Shown: in pieces, positions 37,995-47,489 of the stretch | Layout of the letters: each line of letters starts with the position of its first letter | Position numbering within the stretch: position 1 is the stretch's first letter | Assembly: GCA_025526915.1 (NCBI GenBank) | Contig: JAHLKH010000104.1 | Span: 28,744 to 92,743, forward strand | Direction of reading: 5' to 3' | Length of the DNA: 64,000 nucleotides | DNA from: Entophlyctis helioformis | Lineage: Eukaryota > Chytridiomycota > Chytridiomycetes > Chytridiales > Chytriomycetaceae | Made by a program: the position numbers and the translations under genes | Notes under the pieces: generated by a model | What the model saw: only the letters and a program-made list of their open reading frames with translations | Database searches by the model: none | What the model was told of the DNA's origin: nothing

Positions 37995-38671
37995 AAGAAT
38001 GGTTTATTGCAAATGCTCGCATAGGACTCGCCCCACCAGCCATCCCACAGGCTCCCTGCCCAACACCGCGCCGTTGTTGTGCTCAGAGTTCAGGCCGTGT
38101 GCACCATGGCATGCCATAGCTACAGGTGTCCCACATTCCCATGTGTTGCAATGGCGCGTGCTGCTGCGAACCGTGCGTCCAAGCCACGCTGCCCGTGCGC
38201 TGTGCGGATAGCCACGATCCGCTCCTCTGTGCACTCGAGTGCAAAGTGCGCAATCTCCAGCGTGCTTCCCAGATCCTCGCCGCACAGGATGCAGCATGAA
38301 CCGTCACCAAACAGGTGGGCTGGGTCGAACAGGTTGGCATTGATGGCACGGCGAGCCGTGTTGATGCCGCCCACGCGTGCAAGCATCAGAAACCGTGCAC
38401 CTTCCGAGCGTCGCGGGTCAAAGACCGGGTCTCGTATGATATTGGCTGTCTTGTGCATCTGGAACGCAGTGTAGATGGCAGCCGTGTCGCACTTGCTGGC
38501 TGACCTGAGCGTGACAGCTAGGCCGTATGCCTTGAGGCGTGGCTTGCTGTCGGGTCGCCGTCGGGCAGGCCGGGCGTGGCCATGTACTTGTTGTAGAGTT
38601 GGATCGAGCGGCGTGTCCAGTCCAGAGGCGTCCACCAACGGGTGCTGGCTGTGCGGGGCAGAGCAGGCCAA
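37995..38671 (-). mobile_element. 3' end of a LINE-type retroelement
   Basis: A minus-strand open frame (to 38120) ends in a typical LINE C-terminus: FLMLARVGGINTARRAINAN, then a Cys/His knuckle CCILCGEDLGSTLEIAHFAL followed by EC. It stops after THGNVGHL. The presumed 3' UTR reaches an AATAAA (38008-38003, minus). Its end shares GGAATGTGGGACA and GGCATGCCATGGTGCACA with the relics flanking both ankyrin genes, so it belongs to the same family. No RT domain remains upstream; the element is 5' truncated. Confidence 0.75.
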
Positions 38672-41115
38672 GTGCCGACTTCAGCTTGGGCGTCTTGAGG
38701 CAAAGCACACTTGGCTGATGGCTGTTGATCAGTGTGTCGTATGTCTCGACAGTCAGTGCTCTGACATCCACTGACTGCTTACTCTTCTTGGCACGAGAGT
38801 GGACGTCAAGGCTGCATGAATGGACAGCTGGTGATGGATGAATGGATGTATTGGGAGTGCTGGATGTGGTGATGTGCAGGATATGGACAGAGAGCGAGCG
38901 ATGCTGCGTGTCTTGGATGCAGATCAGAGGCAACGCAGGGCCATCGGTGCAGACGGTGCAGGATTCATCTGAGCGAGTTCGAGCGAGCTGGTGCGTTTGC
39001 TGATTGTGTTGGAGCCATGTGCAGGCGACAGAGTGCTGCCAGACGAGATGGATGCCAATGTGGCACTTGGCTTTGGTGCAGCAACAGAGCGAGCAGTGAC
39101 GGGAGGGAAGCCAGCCGAAGCAAGTGCAGATGCGTGGACGTTGTCATGGATCATGTTTGGATGCAGAGAGCGTTGGCTGTTGGCTGTTGGCTGTTGATGC
39201 TGAGCAAGCGAGAGAGGGACAGCCGATGGCTTTTATAGACGGCTGGTGCAGACAGACAGACAGACAGACAGACAGACTGTGTTGTGCAGCATCTGCTTGG
39301 CCACTTGATGACGATGGCTTGGCACAGATCGAGCTGGCGACGGCTGATTGGCTGCTGAGGCGGCATTGCCACTTGGACAGGAAACGTGTCTGTGCGTGGC
39401 GGCTGCCATTGTCGACTGTGCGAGACTGAGCGAGGCTGTCCAAGCCTGCCTTGGTTGTGGATGCCAGCCAGTGCTGTGCAGCCCACCGATCGCCCGCCCC
39501 ACTCGCCTTGCTGTCTTGCCGAGAGCGGCAGTCGGCACAAGCCAGCCAGCCAGCCAGCCACGATCTGAAGCGCATCTTGGCCCAGCAACAACAAACGGCG
39601 GCGGGAACGGCAACAGCCGGCATGCCACAGCCAGCTGCTGCCAGCTGCTGCCACCACGCCCTGCGAGTCTGCACACGCCTGCCACTCCCACTCCCAACCG
39701 ACACTTATCCACCAGCCGTCCGTCCGTCTGCTGTCCAACACTCGACCCACCAACGCCTGCCTCCACTCTTCCAGCAGCCAACTGCCAGCCGTCCGTCTGC
39801 TGTCCATCCACTCGCCCCTCACAGCCATGTACCCACCATCCTTCCCATCCCTCCCACCAACAGCCAACAGCCAGCAGCCAGCAGTCCTGCCAAGCAGCTC
39901 TCCACAAGCCCATCCACTCCAGCCCGCCTTGCTCCACAGCGCAGCAGTCCTGCAGTGCCAGACAGGCGTCAGTCGATCACTCATGCCGCACAGTCTGCGC
40001 AACCAACAGCAGCCAGTTGCTGCCCCCAAGAGGCTGGTGTTGGTCCCTCGGACTGTGCGAGCCACGGGCTCTTGCCTCTCTGCCCACTTGACCTGGCTTG
40101 GCTTGGCTCTCTGTCCACTTGGCGTGGCTTGTGTGCGAGTGGTTTGGATGGCCAGATGCATGCGTCTGTCTGTCCCGTGTGAACGCTTGCAGTTGAGTGT
40201 CGCTTGATCGTCGCTGTTGGACTGCGTTGGACTGGATCGTAGAGTGCTGCTGACGTGCTCTTGCCGTGCTGTGGGATGTGACAGAGAGCGTCCTGTTGTG
40301 CTGCACTCGCTTGGTCGCCCCGCTTGGTCAGTCGCGTCCGTGTCCGCGTGCAGGCTGTGCGTGTCTCGCATTCATGCGTGCTGTCCATCTCACGGCACCA
40401 ACAGCAGCCGCAACGACTGCGAGACCGAGTCAGCCAAGCGTGCGGCCACTGGCAGGCGTGCGATGCTCTGCCACGGGTGCTTGATACCACGGCCGCCTGT
40501 CTGCCCTCCTCGCTCCCGCCATCTCACCCCGCACACGCTGCCCATGCACAAGGCTGCCTTGATGGTGCTCGCAGTGGTCGTCGCGACAACGTCCATGGAT
40601 CCATCCATCCAAGACGAGCTGGCTGTCTGGCTGACTGGCTGCATCCACTGCTCCGCAGCATTCAGGCACGCCAGCAACTCAAGCAGCAGCATCCAACACT
40701 CGCCTCTGTCCCTGGTGTCTCTGTGCGGTGTCCATGCGATGTCCGTGCAGCCTGCCTCGTTGTCGTCTGTCTCACACGCAATCGATGGACAGACTCGCTC
40801 TTTGGTCGTTGCAGGTCAACTGCAATGCATTGGCAGCCACCAGGCAAATTCCCATTCACACACAGACAGGCAGACAGACGGATCGCTTGCATGACTGCAA
40901 GCATCAGGCGAGACCACGCAACTGCATCACAGCTCACTCTGAGCCACCATAGCAGCTCGCCAGATGCATAGCTGTAATGGCATTCCACACACCAAGCCAG
41001 CAGACACGTCATTGTCCTTTCGAGAATCCACAAAAGTCTCTGAGCCGTATCTTTACCAAGGAGCAAGCATCACCAAACAGCTGCAACAACTACTCGTACA
41101 ATCTTCATCATCAAC
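38672..41115. other. 2.4 kb of low-complexity intergenic DNA
   Basis: Rich in short tandem words (CAGA, CAGC, TTGGCTG, GTCCGTC). Several frames on both strands are open for 150-400 codons at once (for example 39151-40371 minus and 39348-40182 plus), which points to a shortage of stop triplets in repeated sequence, not to genes. A short minus-strand frame near 39154-38924 (MIHDNVHASALASAGFPP) might be an exon but has no support. I see no gene here. Confidence 0.6.
39250..39277 (+). repeat. (CAGA)n microsatellite
   Basis: About seven tandem copies of the tetramer CAGA within the low-complexity region. Confidence 0.9.
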
Positions 41116-42331
41116 ATGTCCGGCTACTTTCGCATCAGCACCAACAGCAACCAGCTGGTCCGCATCCCTCTCAGAGGGTCAGCATTCTACCTTGTCGCTG
41201 CAGGACCTCACGCCAGAGCCCGCCTGGACGCCTATCGCGCTCTGAGTGGACCATACAAAGCGGGTCAGAAGCTTCATTACGAGCAACTGGAGAAGACGCG
41301 TCTTGCTCAGCTGACTGCCCAGCAATCAGCCCAACAGGACACGATGGTTGGTGGACTTGCCTGCGTCGCTGATTGCCTGTATCGTTTATCGGCCAATACG
41401 CCGCATGCCATCCTTGCGGCTGCCACTCCGTCGCTTGTGGTAGTCGTGGCAGGCATGCTTGCTTGCTTGGCCGACTGGCTGGCTGACAGGCTGACTGACC
41501 ATGTGCGTGAATCGGAATATTCATTGACAGACCCCACCGTTGGCGCGTGTCCTTTTCCCCGCCCTGTCGCCCAGCACGGCTGTCGGGCACGCGGCCACAC
41601 CGCTTCTCTCGCATCCAACCAACCAGCCGACACACGGCCCCATCCCACTTGGTCAAGGGCTCATCCGGCACTGCGCGACATGCCAGTGCCACACACAGTG
41701 CCTTTCCGGCCCCAGCAACTTGGGTCGGTCGACCTCGGAAGTTTTCAACTGCCTTAGTATGCGGCCATATCAGGTCGACTCCCTGGTATCACATGATACG
41801 TTTTCATGGCTTGGAGGTCCAGCAGCTACGTACTCAACGGACCAGCCGATTGTTTCCGCCAGCCCACACAACAACAATGGAGCAACGGCAACACTCGAGA
41901 TCCCGGGTCGCGGGCCAGTCCTGCAGTCGAACACTTCGCCAAGCTCGGCAGTCACCTCGGCTACATCGGGCCAAGGACCAGTCACACACTCGACTGTGGC
42001 TGATCGCGCAAACAAGAAGCGAGGGCATGATGCTCTGGACGTCGACGAATGCGAGCCAGTAGAGCCACGGTCGCCTCCAAAACGGGCATGCCTGGCACGC
42101 CCTCGCTCGGCTCCACCCTCGCTGTCATCGCAACAGCACCACCCCAGGGTTGGGCTTCAAGCGCTGGTCCAAAGAGACGAGTCACCTCTGCCAGACTACG
42201 AGTCTCCGACTCCTTCGCCTCCTCCTCCTCCAAGATCGCCTTCACCGTACATCCCAAAGTCGCCTTGCTGCTATACCTTTGACCCACTGTGCTCGACTGA
42301 AACCTGCTTCTATCCTCGCAGCTGGCAGTGA
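41116..42331 (+). CDS. Unrecognised protein, Pro/Ser-rich
   Basis: ATG at 41116 (MSGYFRISTNSNQLVRIPLR) opens a frame with RGSAFYLVAAGPHARARLDA and KLHYEQLEKTRLAQLTAQQS. An intron of about 175 bp (GTTGGT near 41346 to CAG at 41530, with two CTGAC motifs) is proposed because it joins this to the second exon in frame at TPPLARVLFPALSP. The second exon has a Cys/His cluster HCATCQCHTQC, a basic patch (RANKKRGHDALDVDECE, SPPKRACLARPR) that may be a nuclear signal, and a Pro-rich end (SPTPSPPPPPRSPSPYIP). The donor is weak and no family is recognised. It could be a lineage-specific gene or a misreading of the low-complexity region nearby. Confidence 0.45.
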
Positions 42332-42789
42332 ATCCCATTCTACTTGATGGGCAAAATACAATGCTATAATCAACTTGTTGGAGTGGTGATTGTTGAGCTG
42401 ACAGCCGATCAGCAAGCAGGCTGTGGACCCTTGCGATGCCATCAACCATTTTGGTGGTGTGGGATGGTTTCTGGCTATGGGATCTTGCATTACTGACAGT
42501 TACGGCAACAGCGGCCAGTGACAGCCTTGCCATTGTCGGCTGAGCACCAGCGAGTATCACGATTAGATGCAAGGCTTGGAGCGATCTCCAAGTCGCGTAT
42601 GCTTCAAGCTGGCTGGCGTGTCTAATGGTTCCGATTGCGCATGCCAAGTTCACCACGCCAGCCGCACTGTGCACCATGGCATGCCGTATCGGTGGATGAC
42701 CCAAGTTCCCACGCGTTGCTCTTGTTGGACAATCGCGTCATTTGTGTTGGTTGTCCAGACAACCACAAAGCGAGCAAGTCTCTGTGACG
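42332..42789. other. Region upstream of ankyrin copy B, with a LINE tail relic
   Basis: 458 bp with no gene. From about 42655 to 42735 the minus strand carries the LINE 3'-tail words (GGCATGCCATGGTGCACAG and the preceding GTGGGAACTTGGGTCATCC), as at copy A. The rest looks like unique DNA and should include the promoter of the ankyrin gene. Confidence 0.55.
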
Positions 42790-44235
42790 ATGCAGGCGGC
42801 AGACTACGCAGACGCAAGTGTAGCCGGCGACGACCATGTGCGCCGTATGCAGAGCCAGCTGCAGAGCACAGTCGAGCAGGTTGTTGGAGCGAGCGGCAGC
42901 CAAGCCGTCGAGCCAGGGCAGCCAGGACAGCAAGGACAGCCGCCAGCCAAGCGACTCAAGACAGCAGCAGCAGCAACGACACCACAGCCAGGTGTGCCTC
43001 GCTATGTGGTGCCGCCAGCCACCGGCGACCTTGCGTTCGGACGCAGCCACTGGGACCGCAAGCCCGCCGAGATCCACGCCATGATCCTCAAGCACGCCGG
43101 TCCGCTCACTCGCTTCCTGTGCGGCATGCTCGGCGACACGGCCACACTCGACGAAGTGACCAGGCTGCAGCTGTGGACCGATGCGTTCAAGATGGACTGG
43201 CAGGGCGATCTGGATCTGCTGCCTGACATTGAGCTGAAGGCCGACAACGGACTGCTTCTCGCACACTCTCGCTCCATGTACCACCGTCTGTGCAAGCGCT
43301 TTCCTCTGTACACCGAGGAAAGGTGTGCAAGACAAGACAGATGGAACAATGAGTACGGCAGGGAGTACTACCTCTTTTCAAGTGACAGCCGCCGGCTGGC
43401 TCTCATTCCCATGCGGCACGTCTGGCTCGATCTGCTCGACTTTTCGTATCCGATCACGCTCGCTCGCTTGTCCATCCGCTTTGGATGTCTGGACCTGCTC
43501 AAGCATCTCGATCGCAAATACAACACTATCCAAGACTGGATTGTCAAGCAAGATCGCGCAAGCAATTGTTGGTACCAAACAGTTCACCAAGCTGCGCGTT
43601 ATGGGCATCTGGACGTTCTTCAGTACTTGTTCGAAGCCGGTGCGAGGGGATGCACGACTGATGCGATGAACTGGGCGGCTCACAACGGTCACCTGCCTGT
43701 CGTCAAGTGGCTGCATGCCAACGCTACGGAAGGATCCATGAGGAATGCGATGCATTGGGCGGTTGTCAACGGCCACTTACACGTAGTCAAGTGGCTCCTT
43801 GAGAACAGAACGGAAGCAGTCACGGCTGAAGTGATGGATAAAGCCGTTAGAACTGGCCATCTGAATGTCGTCATCTGGCTCCACGAGGCTCTTGGTGAGG
43901 CTTTCTCGCCCGCCGCAATGGATGCCGCCATCAGGCGTGGCCACTTGGCCGTCGTCAAGTACATGCACTCCAAGGGCTGCCGCGCACCTTTCAACGTCAT
44001 TGGTTGTATGCGCGAAATCTACAATCCCGAGATGCTGCAGTGCTTGATGGATTGCGGATACGCGGTTGGACTCGATGCACTCGACTGCGCTCCGAATGAC
44101 GAAATCGCCGAGTTGCTCTTTGGCAGCCTCACACTCGACAAGGCACAGACGCTGCTTGCCCAAGCGACCGGAGAAAAAGCCACCGTCAAGAGACTCGAAG
44201 TGACCATCAAGAAACTGCAGCAGCCGCGCAAGTGA
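42790..44235 (+). CDS. Intronless ankyrin-repeat protein, copy B
   Basis: One frame of 481 residues from ATG 42790 (MQAADYADASVAGDDHV). The open frame reaches 42742 but without an earlier ATG. Domains match copy A: a disordered N-terminus with GASGSQAVEPGQPGQQ, the F-box-like segment KPAEIHAMILKHAGPLTRFL, ankyrin repeats (YGHLDVLQYLFEAGARG, NGHLPVVKWLHANATEG, NGHLHVVKWLLENRTEAV, TGHLNVVIWLHEALGEA, RGHLAVVKYMHSKGC) and the ending EKATVKRLEVTIKKLQQPRK. It has one repeat more than copy A. Many changes between the copies keep the frame and the GHLxVVKWL core, which suggests both are, or were until recently, under selection. The partner and process are unknown. Confidence 0.85.
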   Translation: MQAADYADASVAGDDHVRRMQSQLQSTVEQVVGASGSQAVEPGQPGQQGQPPAKRLKTAAAATTPQPGVPRYVVPPATGDLAFGRSHWDRKPAEIHAMILKHAGPLTRFLCGMLGDTATLDEVTRLQLWTDAFKMDWQGDLDLLPDIELKADNGLLLAHSRSMYHRLCKRFPLYTEERCARQDRWNNEYGREYYLFSSDSRRLALIPMRHVWLDLLDFSYPITLARLSIRFGCLDLLKHLDRKYNTIQDWIVKQDRASNCWYQTVHQAARYGHLDVLQYLFEAGARGCTTDAMNWAAHNGHLPVVKWLHANATEGSMRNAMHWAVVNGHLHVVKWLLENRTEAVTAEVMDKAVRTGHLNVVIWLHEALGEAFSPAAMDAAIRRGHLAVVKYMHSKGCRAPFNVIGCMREIYNPEMLQCLMDCGYAVGLDALDCAPNDEIAELLFGSLTLDKAQTLLAQATGEKATVKRLEVTIKKLQQPRK

Positions 44236-44254
44236 TGAATGAATAGCCAAGCCT

Positions 44255-44330
44255 TGCGGGCTTGATTGCCGCACTTGTTGATGCCAAACATCATCTGCCA
44301 TCTGCCTGTTCATGCTGCCACGACTTGCAC
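44255..44330 (-). pseudogene. LINE RT-thumb relic, copy B
   Basis: On the minus strand the words GTGCAAGTCGTGGCAGCATG and TTTGGCATCAACAAGTGCGG match the VEVVAAWADKWQMAFGVDKCG part of the LINE at 21840-23300, with a TGA in place of the TGG tryptophan. It lies just past the end of ankyrin copy B, as in copy A. Confidence 0.75.
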
Positions 44331-44515
44331 GGCGTCTCGCGTTGGCAATCAAGCGACTGCTGGCCGACTGCCGGCCTGGTAGGCGTGTGTTGATCTGCGA
44401 AGGGCTGTGCCGTCCAGATGCCGCCAACAAGCCGTGCCGATCTCACACAAAAAAGTGAGATTGGGTCACGTGACACCGACCAATCAGTGCAGAAAGGCAG
44501 CCGAACAAAAGAGTG

Positions 44516-44587
44516 CTCCACGTCCGGGAATCGAACCCGGGCCGCCTCGGTGAAAGCGAGGAATCCTAACCTCTGGACCAACGCGGA
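44516..44587 (-). tRNA. tRNA-Glu (anticodon UUC), second copy
   Basis: The same 72-nt tRNA as at 23766-23837, on the opposite strand, with an identical anticodon loop CTTTCAC, an intact acceptor stem and the same TTTT a few bases downstream (minus strand, about 44507-44510). Part of the duplicated module. Confidence 0.95.
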
Positions 44588-45088
44588 TAGTCTCTCGATC
44601 GACTTCCCGCCTGTTGTCAATACAAACGTTAGTGATATTGTCCCATGACCGCAATGATTGCAGATATCCTGGCATGATATAGTGACATTGGTTGCCATTG
44701 TACGTAGCACTGTGCTGTATTCCTGTCTTCCGCATCGGCTTGCTGGATGGAACCACGATGATGGCGTGTCTTGGTTTATCATATCTCACCAAAGTGGTCC
44801 AAGTGATATGCAAGGCGAGTGTTGGATAGAGAAGGAGTGGAGCAGAGAGATCTGGTCAGGTCATGCAGAGGCAAGGAGCCGCAGGAGACAAGTGGCAAAG
44901 GCCGAGTTGTTGTTGGCATGGTCCTTGTTGCACATACAGGCGATGTGGATCCATAAAAAAGAGATTCATTCCAGTGAATGCGATGCGATGCAATGCGATG
45001 CGATGCAATGCTAATCATGCCACTCCAGACCAACCAACCGAGCAACCAACAGACACAGACAGAGAGACAGGCTCGCTAGACAGGCAGA
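44588..45088. other. Intergenic region: module flank, then a short tandem repeat
   Basis: Up to about 44872 this is the flank of module copy B. Beyond it lies unique DNA with the CGATG/CAATG repeat at 44977-45011 and then the 3' end of the ornithine aminotransferase gene. No gene seen. Confidence 0.6.
44977..45011 (+). repeat. (CGATG/CAATG)n pentamer repeat
   Basis: Seven tandem pentamers alternating GCGAT and GCAAT forms. Confidence 0.85.
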
Positions 45089-47345
45089 CTAGTGGCTGTC
45101 GGTCTCGTGGCCGGGGATATCCTGGATCCGCATGGCAGGGATCTCGTTCAGCACGCGGGCGATAATCGACACGCCTGTCATGAGCTCCTCCTCCGTGATG
45201 CAGAGCGGCGGGGCCAGCCGGATGATGTTGCGGTGCGTGGGCTTGGCCAGCAGGCCGTAGTGCTTGAGCATCAGACACACGTGCCACGCCGACTTGTCCG
45301 ACTTGGACTCGTCAATGATGATGGCGTTGAGGAGGCCCTTGCCGCGCACTGAGCCGTTCCATGGATGGATGGATGGATGGAGTGGGTGAGTACACGGGCA
45401 TTGGTAAACGTGCGCAGTGTCTGGCATGCACAGCATACATACCCTTGGCGATGAGCGGGCTGTTGATGGCCTCGAGAGCAGCGCGGAACTTTTTGCCATA
45501 AGCGTCAGCCTTTTCCGCGAGTTTCTCCTCCTTGAGGACCTCGAGGGCAGCCATGGCGACTGCCGAGCCAAGGGGGTTGCCGCCGTACGTGCTGCCGTGC
45601 TCACCTACACACAGCACACGAGCGCGCGTCAGCAAGACCGATCCACAATGTCAAGAAGGGGGGGAGCGGTGGGCATCGTGCTGCTTACCCGGCTGGATGC
45701 ACAGCATGATCTCGCGGGACGACAGGACGGCGGAGACGGGGTACACGCCACCAGACAGCGCCTTGCCGAGGATCAGAATGTCGGGCTTGATGTTCTCGTG
45801 GTCGATAGCCAGCATGCGACCGGTGCGTGCCAATCCCGTCTGGATCTCATCCGCAATAAACAGCACATTGTACTTTTTGCACAGGTTGTAGCATGTGGTG
45901 AGGTAGCCCTCGTCGGGGACAAAGATGCCGGCCTCGCCCTGGATGGGCTCGACAAGGAACGCGGCGACCTTGGGGCCGTGTGCGATCAGGGCCGCCTCGA
46001 GCGCGGACGCGTCGTTGTAGTTGAGCACGGCCTTGGTCACGGGGCAGATGCAGCCAATGTTGGGCACAAACGGGCCAAAGTTGGTGGTGGCGGAGGGGTC
46101 GGTGGACATGGAGATGATCGAGATGGTGCGGCCATGGAAGTTGTTGGTGCACGAGAGGACAATGGCCTCGTTGGGCGGCACGCCCTTCTGTCGACGGCAA
46201 GTCCATGCAGGCCGGAGGATTGGGTCAGCCACCGACGGATAAATGGGCGGATAGATTGTCGATCGAGTCACTGCGTCACGGGACGTCGCCTGATGCGGCC
46301 ACGGGACCGCGCACAGAGCACACGACAGAGCACACGACAGGGCACACGACGAACCTTTTCGTAGGCCCACTTGCGAGAGAGCTTGATGGCGGTCTCGACG
46401 GCCTCGGCGCCCGTGTTCATGGGCAGCACCATCTCCATGCCAAAGTACTGGCGACGGCAACCGGCACCGACACGAAGATGAAGATGGCCGCGGCGAGTGT
46501 CGGATCAACAGAAGCAGCGACGGCGAGGTTGTCAGTTCTCTGATTTCGGATGGAGGGGATCGGCAGAACGGCGCAGAACGGCTTAATGCGGCGCAATACG
46601 GCGAAACAGATGTGCTGGCATGGCCAATGCGGCTACGATGTGTGGCAGGCAGGCATATGGGCAGGCAGATGGGCATGCAGGCAGATGCGCAGGCAGACGG
46701 ACCTCGGTAATGTACTTTGCGTACTTGCCAAAGACGTCGTTGTAGAAGGCGCGAGACGACAGCGCCAGACGGGACGCCTGGTCGGTGAGCGCCTTGATGA
46801 TCTTTGGGTGGGCATGGCCTGGAGGCCGTTGCAAGTGCCGCAGTGCCGCAGTGCCGCAATGTCGCAGTGTCGTAGCGTTTGTATGCCATGCCAGGCCATG
46901 TCAAGCCATGCGAGGCCAGGTGAGGTTGCAAGAGTCAGCCGTGGATGTACCTCAGTGGAGTTTAAGCACACAGACATGCACATGCACAGACAGACAGACA
47001 GACGCAGAGCAACGTGCCTTGGTTCATGGCCGAGTAGGCGGACAGAAAGTCCATGTACTTGCGGCCCTCGGGGTCCCACACGTACACGCCCTGTGCCGCC
47101 GAGAACACGACCGGCAGCGGGTGGTAGTTGTGCGCGCCGTACTGGTGCTCGAGCGCAATCACCTGCTCGGACGACAGGTGGCCGTCGAGGGTGCTGCCGT
47201 TGCTGCTGGCGGGTCGCGAGGCTTCGCCAAGAAGCGGTGTGGATGCGGGTGCCGACATGGCTGCTGTGGAGTGCGGGGCCTTGGTCGCGGTGGTCGTCGT
47301 CGTCGTCGTCGTCGTCGTGGTGGGTGCAGCGTCGTGCGTCAGCAT
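45089..47345 (-). CDS. CAR2: Ornithine aminotransferase (CAR2 type)
   Basis: A PLP enzyme turning ornithine into glutamate semialdehyde in arginine breakdown. The core is clear: [129 protein letters not shown] with the PLP-binding Asp, the lysine in [19 protein letters not shown], and [20 protein letters not shown]. The end is [13 protein letters not shown]. At least five introns, one with a GC donor after MNQ (exon end near 47023). The start is either 47345 (adding a poly-Thr leader) or 47258 (MSAPASTP), the latter closer to cytosolic fungal enzymes. The frame is intact. Confidence 0.92.
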
Positions 47346-47489
47346 TCCACAATGATACGTTGATGGCCGTTGGGCCAAGTCGGCCCGTCCGGCCTTGTGC
47401 CTTTGTGCCCGTCTGCGATCGCCGTGGATTTCATTCGGATGCTGGACACACACAACCCCCACACACAACCCCCACACACAACCCCACGC

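Larger units (their letters stand above)
42640..44872. repeat. Ankyrin/tRNA-Glu module, copy B (inverted copy of 23485-25590)
   Basis: Same order of parts as copy A in the opposite orientation: LINE tail relic, ankyrin gene, LINE thumb relic, tRNA-Glu, and a ~280-bp flank ending near 44872. The flank keeps near-identity with copy A across the tRNA and beyond, while the ankyrin coding part has diverged more and differs in repeat number. Confidence 0.85.

Noticed and set aside
39151..40371. 406-codon open frame on the minus strand
   Set aside because: It lies in repeat-rich DNA where other frames on both strands are open too, its composition is dominated by Trp/Gly/Arg/Cys, and no conserved segment or splice pattern supports it.
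44977..45011. CRISPR-like or telomere-like repeat
   Set aside because: It is a plain pentamer microsatellite with no spacers and no telomere motif (TTAGGG).
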